The position numbers were made by a program, and so were the translations under genes. Shown one piece after another: positions 6,240-12,743 of a DNA stretch of 12,743 nt. Source of the DNA: Betaproteobacteria bacterium (GTDB lineage Bacteria; Pseudomonadota; Gammaproteobacteria; Burkholderiales; SG8-39). Position 1 is the first letter of the stretch. Each line of letters begins with the position of its first letter. The notes below the pieces were generated by a model that worked only from the letters and a program-made list of their open reading frames with translations, searched no databases and was not told the origin of the DNA. Location of the stretch: the NCBI GenBank assembly GCA_027317055.1, contig DAHVFK010000054.1:1-12743 (forward strand). The letters run 5' to 3'.

Positions 6240-7280
6240 ATGGACGCGAACGACCGCCGGCGTTTAGGGGAAGCGGTACGGGCAGGGATCATCGACGCCG
6301 GCCAGGCCGAGCGCCTGCTCGAGTATTTGGTCCAGGAGCACGAGCGGCCGCGCTTCACCCTGGTGCACGTGCTGTACTACCTCGGCGGCATGATCGCGAT
6401 CGGCGCCATGTCGCTTTTCATGACGCTGGGCTGGAATTCGCTCGGCGGCTGGGGCGGATTCGCCACCGCGCTCGCCTACCTGGTGCTGTTTCTCGCGCTC
6501 ACGCACTGGTTCCTCGAGCGCAGGCAGCTCGCGATCCCGGCCGGCATCATGGCCACGCTGGCGGTGGTGATGGTGCCGCTGGCGATCTTCTCGGCCCAGG
6601 CCGCGCTCGGCGACTGGGACGCGGCCAAGGCTTACCGCGACTACCACGTGTTCATCGACGGGCGCTGGCTGATGATGGAGCTCGGCACGCTCGCCGCCGG
6701 CGCGGCGCTGCTGTGGCGCTACCGCTTCCCGTTCATGCTGATGCCGATCGCGCTCACGCTGTGGTACATGAGCATGGACCTGGTGCCGTTCCTGTTCGGC
6801 GCCGGCCTGTACGACTTCGAGATGCGCAAGTTCATCTCGCTTTACTTCGGGCTCGCCACGGTGCTGCTCGCGTTCTGGGTCGACCTGCGCTCGCGCTTCT
6901 CGCAAGACTACGCGTTCTGGCTCTATCTGTTCGGAGTGCTCGCCTTCTGGGGCGGGCTGTCGCTCATCGATTCCGGCAGCGAACTCGGCAAGCTCGCCTA
7001 CTGCGGTATCAACCTGCTCATGATTCTGGTCGGGGCGGTGCTGGGACGGCGCGTGTTCGCGGTTTTCGGCGGGATGGGGGTCGCCGGCTACCTCGGCCAT
7101 CTGTCGTGGCGCGTGTTCCGCGACAGCCTGATGTTTCCGTTCGTGCTGACCCTGATCGGCCTGGCGATCATCTGGCTCGGCGTGGTCTGGCAGCGGCGCG
7201 AGCAGGAATGGTCGCAGCGGCTGCGGGCGGTCCTGCCCGCGGCGCTGCGTGAGCTGATCGAGGCGCGCGCCACGCGCTGA
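6240..7280 (+). CDS. DUF2157-type multi-pass membrane protein
   Basis: The protein has 346 residues. A short soluble N-terminal segment (1-40) contains AGIIDAGQAERLLEYLVQ, the pattern that opens DUF2157 membrane proteins, then about nine or ten hydrophobic helices run from residue 42 to about 320. The helices are rich in Trp, Phe and Tyr, with conserved-looking loops such as YRDYHVFIDGRWLMME near 129-144 and a charged tail (QRREQEWSQRLR) facing the cytoplasm. The start at 6240 is preceded by GGAAGG at 6222-6227, a slightly long spacing of about 12 bases. The gene follows the ferritin-like gene by 27 bases and precedes the cardiolipin synthase by 26 bases, so the three may form one transcript. 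No enzymatic motif is visible and the function is unknown. The DUF2157 call rests mainly on the N-terminal motif and architecture. Confidence 0.72.
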   Translation: MDANDRRRLGEAVRAGIIDAGQAERLLEYLVQEHERPRFTLVHVLYYLGGMIAIGAMSLFMTLGWNSLGGWGGFATALAYLVLFLALTHWFLERRQLAIPAGIMATLAVVMVPLAIFSAQAALGDWDAAKAYRDYHVFIDGRWLMMELGTLAAGAALLWRYRFPFMLMPIALTLWYMSMDLVPFLFGAGLYDFEMRKFISLYFGLATVLLAFWVDLRSRFSQDYAFWLYLFGVLAFWGGLSLIDSGSELGKLAYCGINLLMILVGAVLGRRVFAVFGGMGVAGYLGHLSWRVFRDSLMFPFVLTLIGLAIIWLGVVWQRREQEWSQRLRAVLPAALRELIEARATR

Positions 7281-7306
7281 GCGCCCGGCACGGGATCAAG
7301 CCCCGG

Positions 7307-8719
7307 ATGATGACCGAGCTGATCGCGCGCCACTGGCTGACGCTGCAAGGCGCGCTGGCCGTGCTCGGCCTGGCGATCTACGTGGTGGGCTCGCGCACCC
7401 TGCGCCAGCGCCGGCGCCCTTCGGCCGCGATCGCCTGGGTCATCGCGCTGCTGCTGCTGCCCTACGTCGCGCTGCCGCTGTACATGGCGTTCGGCACGCG
7501 CAAGATCGTGGATCCGCGCCAGCTGGCCGGGCCGCAGCCGTACCCGGCGCGCATTGCCGGCGACCCCGAGTCGCCCGAGGTGCATCTGCGCAAGCTCGCC
7601 GCGGCGATGTCGCTGCCGGGCGCCGAGTCGTACCGGCAACTGAACGTTCACCAGGACGGCGCGCAGGCGCTGCAAGCGCTGCGCGACCTGATCGAGGGCG
7701 CCGCGCGCACGCTCGAGATCTGCACTTTCGTGTTGGGCAGGGACGCGATCGGCAGGGAGATCGCCGAGCGCCTGGAGCGCCGTGCGCGCGACGGCGTGAC
7801 GGTACACCTGCTGGTGGACGGGATCGGCGCCTATCTTTCCGGCCTGCCGGACTTCCGGCGCCTGAGAGCGGCGGGGGTGCGCACCGCGCTGTTCGTGCCG
7901 CCGCTGCGCTCGTCGCTGCGAGGGCGCACCAACCTGCGCAATCACCGCAAGATGGCGATCGCCGACGGCGGCTGGCTGTGGTGCGGCGGCAGGAACCTGG
8001 CGCGCGAATATTTCGACGGCAGCCCGGCGCCGGCGGGCAGGACGAGGCCCTGGATCGACCTGAGCTTCGACCTGCGCGGGCCGCTGGCCGGGCGGGCGCA
8101 GCAGCAGTTCGTGCAGGACTGGGCGTTCGCCACCGAGCAGACTGTCCCCGAGGCGGCGCCCGCGGCGGCGGAGGAGGCGCCTGCGCCCAGAGGCCAGCTC
8201 ATCCCGAGCGGCCCGGACCAGGCCGACGACACGGTCTACACCCTGCTCGTGTCGGCCTTTTTTGCCGCGCGCCGGCGCATCCTGGCGGTCACGCCGTACT
8301 TCGTTCCCAACGCGACCCTGCTGATGTCGCTCGCGCTAGCGGCGCGGCGCGGCGTAGCGGTCGACCTGGTGATGCCGGCGAAATCCAACCACCTCTTGGC
8401 CGACATGGCACGCCACCGGGCGCTGCGCGACCTGGCCGCCGCCGGGGCGCGGATCTGGTTTGTGCCGCGCATGATCCACGCCAAGGCCGTGGTGATCGAC
8501 GACGATCTTGCCCTGGCCGGATCGGCCAACCTGGACGAGCGCAGCCTGTTCCTGAATTACGAGCTGATGGTCGCGTTCTACGACCCGGCCGCGATCGAAC
8601 GCTTCGCGCAGTGGATCGCGCGCCAGCGCGCCGCCGCGGCCGCCTACCGCCCGCGCCCGCCCGGGTTGGCGCGCGACGTGGCGGAGGGGCTGCTGCTCTG
8701 GCTCGGGTTCCAGCTCTGA
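7307..8719 (+). CDS. cls: Cardiolipin synthase (phospholipase D superfamily)
   Basis: The enzyme joins phosphatidylglycerol molecules (or a related donor and acceptor) to make cardiolipin at the inner membrane. The 470-residue protein starts with two membrane helices (about 15-29 and 40-62) of the PLDc_N type, including AWVIALLLLPYVALPLYMAFG. Two HKD motifs are complete: NHRKMAIADGG with H213, K215, D220, followed by GGRNL, and IHAKAVVIDDD with H391, K393, D398, followed by GSANLDERS. The length is close to E. coli ClsA (486 aa), and the N-terminal helices favour a ClsA-like enzyme over ClsB or ClsC. Two ATGs occur in tandem (7307 and 7310), so the start is uncertain by one codon, and the Shine-Dalgarno is weak. 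It converges on the diguanylate cyclase gene, 16 bases away. Confidence 0.93.
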   Translation: MMTELIARHWLTLQGALAVLGLAIYVVGSRTLRQRRRPSAAIAWVIALLLLPYVALPLYMAFGTRKIVDPRQLAGPQPYPARIAGDPESPEVHLRKLAAAMSLPGAESYRQLNVHQDGAQALQALRDLIEGAARTLEICTFVLGRDAIGREIAERLERRARDGVTVHLLVDGIGAYLSGLPDFRRLRAAGVRTALFVPPLRSSLRGRTNLRNHRKMAIADGGWLWCGGRNLAREYFDGSPAPAGRTRPWIDLSFDLRGPLAGRAQQQFVQDWAFATEQTVPEAAPAAAEEAPAPRGQLIPSGPDQADDTVYTLLVSAFFAARRRILAVTPYFVPNATLLMSLALAARRGVAVDLVMPAKSNHLLADMARHRALRDLAAAGARIWFVPRMIHAKAVVIDDDLALAGSANLDERSLFLNYELMVAFYDPAAIERFAQWIARQRAAAAAYRPRPPGLARDVAEGLLLWLGFQL

Positions 8720-8735
8720 GCGCGGCGGGGCCGCC

Positions 8736-9620
8736 TCAGGCCTGGTGAAAGCGGTTGCGGCCGGCGGACTTGGCCTGGTACATCGCGCCGTCGGCGCGCT
8801 GCAGCAGCTCGGCTGCGCCGGGCTCGCCGTTCGCCGCGATGGCCAGGCCGGCGCTGGCGGTCGCGGCCACGGCGCGCTCGCCGACCATGACCGGCTCGCG
8901 CATGTGGGCCACCAGCTTGCGCGCGACTTCGCGCGCGTCGTCGTCGCTTGCGAGGCTCTCGAGAAGGACCACGAACTCGTCCCCGCCGACCCGGCTCACG
9001 AGGTCGTTCGAGCGCACGCAGTGGCGCAGGCGCATGGCGATGGTCTTGAGCACCTCGTCTCCGGCGCGGTGGCCGAGGCTGTCGTTGATGCCCTTGAAAT
9101 TGTCGATGTCCAGGTAAATGAGCGCGAGCCGCTTCCCGCTGTGCCGGGTGCCCTCGAGCGCCCGCTCCAGGCCGTCCTCGAACAGGTCCCGGTTCGGCAG
9201 CCCGGTGAGCGGATCGTGATGCGCCTTGTGCGCGAGCTCCTGCTCGAGCACTTTGCGGTCCGAGATGTCGACCGCGAGGATGAATAGCCCGGCCACCCTG
9301 CCGTCATCCTCCATGTGCGGCACGTAGACGTTATGCAGGTAGTGGCTGCGCCGGTTCGCGGTCACCGTGCGGTCGTGCATTGTGCGGCGCCCCGCCAGCG
9401 CCTCGTCGATGTGGGGCTTGGCCTCCGCGTACTTCGCGCCCAGGACTTCGCGCATGGTGCGCCCGATCATCTGCTCGGGCGCGAGCCCGAACAGGGTCTC
9501 GTAGGCGCGGTTGGCGAAGCGGTAGATCTCGTTTGCGTCGACGTAAGCGATCAGTGCCGGGACATGGTCGATGACCAGCCTCAGCTGGTCGGCGATGCGC
9601 TTCGGATCCGGTTCGCTCAT
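8736..9620 (-). CDS. PAS-GGDEF diguanylate cyclase
   Basis: The product should make c-di-GMP from two GTP. Of its 294 residues, about 12-125 form a PAS sensor (FANRAYETLFGLAPEQMIG and the terminal LFILAVDISDRKVLEQELA linker helix). About 130-290 form a GGDEF domain with HHDPLTGLPNRDLFEDGLER, YLDIDNFKGINDSLGHRAGD and an intact VGGDEF at residues 211-216. The inhibitory I-site RxxD is present (RSND, 203-206, five residues before GGDEF), so product feedback is likely. It has no membrane helix or signal peptide and no EAL or HD-GYP domain, so it is a cytoplasmic PAS-linked cyclase. The PAS ligand cannot be told from sequence. It is transcribed divergently from the GlgC-like gene across a 102-base region and no clear Shine-Dalgarno is seen. 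Confidence 0.93.
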   Translation of the reverse strand: MSEPDPKRIADQLRLVIDHVPALIAYVDANEIYRFANRAYETLFGLAPEQMIGRTMREVLGAKYAEAKPHIDEALAGRRTMHDRTVTANRRSHYLHNVYVPHMEDDGRVAGLFILAVDISDRKVLEQELAHKAHHDPLTGLPNRDLFEDGLERALEGTRHSGKRLALIYLDIDNFKGINDSLGHRAGDEVLKTIAMRLRHCVRSNDLVSRVGGDEFVVLLESLASDDDAREVARKLVAHMREPVMVGERAVAATASAGLAIAANGEPGAAELLQRADGAMYQAKSAGRNRFHQA

Positions 9621-9643
9621 GGACGCGGTTCGGTTGACCCCAG

Positions 9644-9653
9644 TCGATATCGA
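9644..9653. promoter_or_regulatory. 10-bp palindrome TCGATATCGA between divergent genes
   Basis: TCGATATCGA is a perfect inverted repeat in the 102-base region between the diguanylate cyclase (start 9620) and the GlgC-like gene (start 9723), about 25 bases from the former. It could be an operator half-site pair; a chance occurrence is also plausible. No protein can be named. Confidence 0.25.
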
Positions 9654-9673
9654 TTTTCGCCTCGGAGACGAAA

Positions 9674-9705
9674 TTTGGTCTAGTCTTACTTTGGTCTAGT
9701 CTTAC
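9674..9705. repeat. Perfect tandem repeat, 2 x 16 bp, upstream of the GlgC-like gene
   Basis: TTTGGTCTAGTCTTAC occurs at 9674-9689 and 9690-9705 without a mismatch. The second copy ends 6 bases before the GGAGG Shine-Dalgarno (9711-9715) of the gene starting at 9723. It is conspicuously AT-rich for this window and contains CTAG, usually rare in such genomes. The repeat could be an operator pair, a doubled promoter segment (TTGGTC then TAGTCT with 16-base spacing is only 3 of 6 at each box), or a slippage duplication in the leader. Confidence 0.85.
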
Positions 9706-9722
9706 GAAACGGAGGTCGCGCG

Positions 9723-10607
9723 ATGGCCTCGAACCGGATTGTGGCGTTCGTTCTCGCGGGCGGCGAAGGCACGCGCCTGCGCCCGCTGACGCGCGAGCGC
9801 GCCAAGCCGGCGCTGGGCTTCGCCTGCGGCTACCGCCTGATCGACTTCGTCCTCAGCAACCTGGTCAACTCGGGCGTCGACCCGATCTACGTCCTGGCCC
9901 AGTACAAGCCGGACTCCGTCCTCGAGCACATCGCTGCGGCCTGGGGCCCGCGCGTCAAGGTGCTGCTGCCGCGCTCGGGCAACGGCCAGGGTTACACGGG
10001 CACGGCAACTGCGGTGCAGCAGAACATGGATGCGGCGGAGCGCGCCAGGCCGGACCTGGTCGCGGTGTTCGCCGCCGACCACGTCTACCGCATGGACGTG
10101 CGCCAGATGGCGGCCTTTCACCGCGCGCGCCGGGCGCAGGTGAGCGTGGCGGCGGTGGCGGTGCCGATCGAGTGCGCGCACGCCTTCGGCATCGTCGTCG
10201 CGCGGCGCGACGGAAGGGTGAGCGAGTTCCAGGAAAAGCCGCAGCGGCCTCGGCCGCTGTCGGGCGACCCGAGCCATGCCTACGTGTCGATGGGAAACTA
10301 CCTGTTCGATCCCGGCGTGCTGGCGCAGGCGCTGCGCGAGATGCAACAACGCGGCGGCACCGACTTCGGCCGCGACGTCCTGCCGTACCTGCCGGCGGGC
10401 TACCGCGTGTTCGCCTACGACTTGGCCGAGAACGTGCTGCCCGGCGTGCGCCCCTACGAGGAGCCGGCCTACTGGCGCGACGTCGGCACGCTGCCGGCGC
10501 TGATCGCGGCGCGGCGGGACGTCCAGGGCGCGCGCCCGCGCTTCAAGCTGCGCAACCCGAGCTGGCCGATCCACGGCCACGCCGACGAAACCCGCGGCGC
10601 CGTCTAG
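9723..10607 (+). CDS. GlgC-like glucose-1-phosphate adenylyltransferase, catalytic domain only
   Basis: Start at 9723 follows GGAGG by 7 bases. The 294-residue product has the nucleotidyltransferase fold of ADP-glucose pyrophosphorylase: LAGGEGTRLRPLTRERAKPAL (nucleotide-binding loop and the AKP Lys, K28), YRLIDFVLSN, GYTGTATAVQQN, AADHVYRMD with the metal-binding D119, EFQEKP with the sugar-phosphate Lys K172, SMGNYLF, DFGRDVLP, and YWRDVGT (250-256). It then reaches RNPSWPIHG and stops. E. coli GlgC is about 431 residues, so the C-terminal left-handed beta-helix used for tetramer contacts and allosteric control is absent. No remnant of it or obvious frameshift is seen before the next gene. 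It may be a short natural variant. No other glycogen gene is nearby, so the substrate nucleotide remains unsure. Confidence 0.85.
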   Translation: MASNRIVAFVLAGGEGTRLRPLTRERAKPALGFACGYRLIDFVLSNLVNSGVDPIYVLAQYKPDSVLEHIAAAWGPRVKVLLPRSGNGQGYTGTATAVQQNMDAAERARPDLVAVFAADHVYRMDVRQMAAFHRARRAQVSVAAVAVPIECAHAFGIVVARRDGRVSEFQEKPQRPRPLSGDPSHAYVSMGNYLFDPGVLAQALREMQQRGGTDFGRDVLPYLPAGYRVFAYDLAENVLPGVRPYEEPAYWRDVGTLPALIAARRDVQGARPRFKLRNPSWPIHGHADETRGAV

Positions 10608-10645
10608 GCTGCGCCCGGAGCGCGGCCGAGGGTACACTTGGCCGC

Positions 10646-11335
10646 ATGGGCGATTATCCGGCAATCACGCTGCGGCTCCTGGTGGCGCTTGTGTTCGGCG
10701 GGCTGGTGGGGCTGGAGCGCAGCTACCACGGCCGCCCGGCAGGCTTTCGAACCCACTCGCTGGTGTGCCTCGGGTCGGCCCTGCTGATGCTCGTCACCGT
10801 CTATGAGGGGCAGTGGTTCGGGCCGCACGTCACGGGGCGAACGACGATCGACCCGACCCGCATGGCGCAGGGGATCATGACCGGGATCGGCTTTCTCGGC
10901 GCCGGCGTGATCATGAAGGAAGGCCTGTCGGTGCGCGGGCTGACTACCGCGGCGTCGATCTGGGTCACCGCGGCGATCGGCACGCTGGTCGGGATCGGCT
11001 TTTACTTCCCCGCCGCGCTGGCCACCGCTCTGACGCTCGGCACGCTGTCGGTGTTCCGCTGGCTCGAGAGCCGCATGCCGACCCAGTCCTACGCGCACTT
11101 CACGCTGCGCTTCGCGCGCGAGGCACCGATGTCGGAGGCCGAGCTGCGCGGGCTGGTCGCGAGTTTCAATTTCACTATCGCCAACCTGAGCTACCGCCTG
11201 ACCGACGACGGGCGGCACTTCGAGTACCGCATGATGATCCGCACGCTCGAGCCGGACAACCTGCGCCGCCTGTCCGAGGCCCTAATGCGGACAACGGCGG
11301 TACTCGAGTTCCGCATCTCGCCCACCGGGGACTGA
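10646..11335 (+). CDS. MgtC/SapB family membrane protein
   Basis: The frame stays open far upstream, but that part is antisense to or out of frame with the nucleotidyltransferase; the credible start is the ATG at 10646, giving 229 residues, close to the 231 of Salmonella MgtC. Four or five membrane helices occupy about residues 5-145. Signature motifs are present: GGLVGLERSYHGRPAGFRTH near the N-terminus, and RMAQGIMTGIGFLGAGVI (73-90) followed by SVRGLTTAASIWVTAAIGTL. The last 80 residues form a soluble domain of the ACT-like type seen in some MgtC proteins. Members of this family influence magnesium-linked membrane physiology and F1Fo-ATPase activity in some pathogens, while others have unknown roles; the specific role here is not inferable. 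Its stop is 4 bases before the MFS start. Confidence 0.9.
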   Translation: MGDYPAITLRLLVALVFGGLVGLERSYHGRPAGFRTHSLVCLGSALLMLVTVYEGQWFGPHVTGRTTIDPTRMAQGIMTGIGFLGAGVIMKEGLSVRGLTTAASIWVTAAIGTLVGIGFYFPAALATALTLGTLSVFRWLESRMPTQSYAHFTLRFAREAPMSEAELRGLVASFNFTIANLSYRLTDDGRHFEYRMMIRTLEPDNLRRLSEALMRTTAVLEFRISPTGD

Positions 11336-11339
11336 CCAC

Positions 11340-12509
11340 GTGCAGGAGCGCATCGGGCGCGCCGCGGCGCTGCTCTGGCTCGCCGGCAGCGGCCTGCGCC
11401 TCTCGATCCTGGCGGTGCCGCCGGTCATCACGCTCATCCGGGGTGAGTTCGGGCTGAACGCGACTCAGGTCGGCCTGCTCGGCAGCATTCCGCCCGCGCT
11501 GTTCGCGCTCGCCGCCCTGCTGGGCTCGCTGCTTGTCGCGCGCCTGGGCGTGAAGGGGGCGCTGGTCGGCGGCCTGCTGATTGTCGCCGCCGGTTCGGCG
11601 CTGCGCGGCCTGAGCGGCGGCTACGGCGCGCTGCTCGCAACCACGATCGTGATGTCGGTCGGCGTGGCGATCATGCAACCGATCATGCCGAGCGCGGTGC
11701 GACTCTGGCTGCCGCGCCACATCGGACTCGGCACCGCGATCTACACCAACGGGCTGCTGGTGGGCGAGGTGCTGCCGGTGGTGCTGACGCTTCCTCTCGT
11801 GCTGCCGTGGCTGGGCGGCGGCTGGCGCACGGCGCTGGTCGCCTGGTCGCTTCCGGTGGCGGCGATCGCCGCCGCGGTCGCGCTGTTCGGACCGCATCCG
11901 CCGCCGCGCAGGGCGGCCGCGTCCCTGCCGCGCGCCGGATGGCTGCCGGACTGGCGCCGCCCGCTGGTGTGGCAGCTCGGTGCGCTCTTTTGCTGCGTCA
12001 ATGCGATCTACTTCAGCGCCAACTCGTTCATCCCGATCTACCTCAAGAGCGCGGGCCGTCCGGATCTCATCAGCGCCGCGCTTACCGGGCTCAACTTCGG
12101 CCAGATTCCGGCCTCGCTGCTGCTGCTTGCCGTGGCGGGAAGGATCGAGCGGCGCGCCTGGCCGTACCTCGCGTCTGGCCTGTTGTCGCTCGCCGCGGTC
12201 GGCGGCTTGGTCTTCATGGTCGGCGCGGCGACGCCGTGGTGGGCGGCGCTGCTCGGGTTCTCGGATTCGTCCGCGCTCATTATCGGGCTGACCCTGCCGG
12301 CGCTGCTGTGCGAGCCCGAGGACGTCGCGCCCACCGCCGCGGGTACGTTCGCGCTGAGCTACGGCGGCGCCGTGCTGCTCTCGATCGTGAGCGGCGCCGC
12401 CTGGGATCTCACGGGATGGCCCGCGCTCGCGTTCGCGCCGCTGGCCGCCTGCGCGGCGGGGCTCGCGGCGAGCGCCTGGTGGATGCGCGCGAGGGGCGAG
12501 CTGCGCTGA
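11340..12509 (+). CDS. MFS transporter of the CynX/NimT (cyanate permease) type
   Basis: The start is a GTG at 11340, only 4 bases after the upstream stop, suggesting coupling with the MgtC-family gene. The 389-residue protein has about twelve membrane helices. The first half (LRLSILAVPPVITLIRGEFG, then GLLGSIPPALFALAALLGS, ARLGVKGALVGGLLI and MSVGVAIMQPIMPSAVRLWL) follows the CynX/NimT layout with the short R-L-G-x-K loop typical of this MFS branch. The second half (residues from about 210) repeats the six-helix pattern. CynX-like proteins were named after cyanate transport, but most members have other small-anion or drug-like substrates, so no substrate can be assigned. The sequence is intact and the C-terminus ends WWMRARGELR. 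Confidence 0.88.
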   Translation: MQERIGRAAALLWLAGSGLRLSILAVPPVITLIRGEFGLNATQVGLLGSIPPALFALAALLGSLLVARLGVKGALVGGLLIVAAGSALRGLSGGYGALLATTIVMSVGVAIMQPIMPSAVRLWLPRHIGLGTAIYTNGLLVGEVLPVVLTLPLVLPWLGGGWRTALVAWSLPVAAIAAAVALFGPHPPPRRAAASLPRAGWLPDWRRPLVWQLGALFCCVNAIYFSANSFIPIYLKSAGRPDLISAALTGLNFGQIPASLLLLAVAGRIERRAWPYLASGLLSLAAVGGLVFMVGAATPWWAALLGFSDSSALIIGLTLPALLCEPEDVAPTAAGTFALSYGGAVLLSIVSGAAWDLTGWPALAFAPLAACAAGLAASAWWMRARGELR

Positions 12510-12511
12510 TT

Positions 12512-12540
12512 TTGACTTTTGCCGCCGGTGCGCTTAGCTT
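12512..12540 (+). promoter_or_regulatory. Candidate promoter directly before the amidohydrolase start
   Basis: TTGACT (12512-12517, 5 of 6) and TAGCTT (12535-12540, 3 of 6) are spaced by 17 bases in the 39-base gap before the ATG at 12549. A start site near 12547 would give an essentially leaderless transcript, and no Shine-Dalgarno is seen before this ATG. The -10 is poor, so this is speculative. Confidence 0.25.
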
Positions 12541-12548
12541 GCCCGGTC

Positions 12549-12743
12549 ATGCACGAGCTCCTGATCCGTGGCGCCACGCTGTATGACGGCAGCGGCGCGC
12601 CGGGCCGCCGCGCGGACGTGGCGGTCGCGGGCGGGCGTATCGCGGCGGTCGGGCGGGTGAAGGACGGCGCGCGGCGCACGCTGGACGCCGACGGCCTGGC
12701 GCTGATGCCGGGCATCGTCGACGTGCACACGCACTACGACGCG
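12549..12743 (+). CDS. N-terminus of a D-aminoacylase-type amidohydrolase (partial at window end)
   Basis: The ATG at 12549 opens 65 codons that run off the window edge, so the gene is incomplete at the 3' end. The start resembles N-acyl-D-amino-acid deacylases and related amidohydrolases: MHELLIRGATLYDGSGAP (a beta-strand-rich cap), then GRIAAVGRV, then LMPGIVDVHTHYDA, where H60-T-H62 is the metal-binding pair of the amidohydrolase superfamily and the following YDA is typical of the D-aminoacylase branch. Such enzymes hydrolyse N-acyl-D-amino acids; which amino acid cannot be read from this fragment. There is no obvious Shine-Dalgarno. The upstream MFS gene is on the same strand 39 bases away, so a permease and a deacylase could be co-transcribed, though this is inference. 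Confidence 0.83.
   Translation, partial: MHELLIRGATLYDGSGAPGRRADVAVAGGRIAAVGRVKDGARRTLDADGLALMPGIVDVHTHYDA

Noticed and set aside
6264..7100. Minus-strand open frame antisense to the DUF2157-type gene
   Set aside because: His/Glu/Arg-rich translation is a typical antisense shadow of a membrane protein gene; no start signal or motif.
8724..8735. GC-rich inverted repeat between the cardiolipin synthase and the diguanylate cyclase
   Set aside because: A 4-5 bp stem with a very small loop and no T-run, so it cannot be called a convergent terminator.
9723..10607. GlgC-like gene as a frameshifted pseudogene
   Set aside because: The catalytic domain is intact, with a strong Shine-Dalgarno, and no beta-helix sequence is recognisable in the 38 bases before the next gene, so a short intact gene is more likely than a broken one.

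Overview
The window is GC-rich (roughly 70% by eye), densely coded bacterial DNA with strong third-position G/C bias. The bacterial-type GlnRS (glnS), a CynX-like permease, a periplasmic glycerophosphodiesterase and the overall style suggest a proteobacterium, most likely a betaproteobacterium (Burkholderiales or Rhodocyclales-like). This is inference from gene content and similarity by eye; no 16S or other marker is present. No rRNA, tRNA, CRISPR array or insertion sequence was seen.

Layout. (1) 1-195: the 3' end of a plus-strand flavoprotein of the acyl-CoA dehydrogenase/monooxygenase type. It converges on a minus-strand block read from 3514 down to 203: glnS, then a secreted glycerophosphodiester phosphodiesterase whose GTG start lies inside the end of glnS, then two small unrecognised proteins of 96 and 94 aa. 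(2) 3666-5553: a tightly overlapping plus-strand trio, DUF1326, DUF2182 (Met- and Cys-rich membrane protein) and a second, diverged DUF1326. The first junction is GTGA and the second ATGA, so translation is very likely coupled. (3) 5703-8719: a ferritin-like four-helix protein, a multi-pass DUF2157-type membrane protein and a cardiolipin synthase, all plus strand. (4) 8736-9620: a PAS-GGDEF diguanylate cyclase on the minus strand, convergent with the cardiolipin synthase. (5) 9723-12509: a GlgC-like nucleotidyltransferase that ends where the usual C-terminal beta-helix domain would begin, an MgtC-family membrane protein and a CynX-like MFS permease. (6) 12549-12743: the 5' end of a D-aminoacylase-type amidohydrolase, cut by the window edge.

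How they fit together. Most of the window is ordinary housekeeping and envelope biology: tRNA charging, phospholipid turnover and synthesis, c-di-GMP signalling and transport. The most unusual unit is the DUF1326-DUF2182-DUF1326 operon. Its two soluble proteins share a C-x-C-x3-C-x-C motif, and the membrane protein between them has 11 Met in 29 residues plus a C-x3-C and a C-x2-C-C motif. This looks like a metal (possibly copper) or thiol chemistry module, followed by a diiron-type ferritin-like gene; its function is not established here. Two perfect tandem repeats (2 x 12 bp and 2 x 16 bp) sit in the two intergenic regions between divergent genes and are candidate operators. The remaining intergenic stretches are all under 160 bp.
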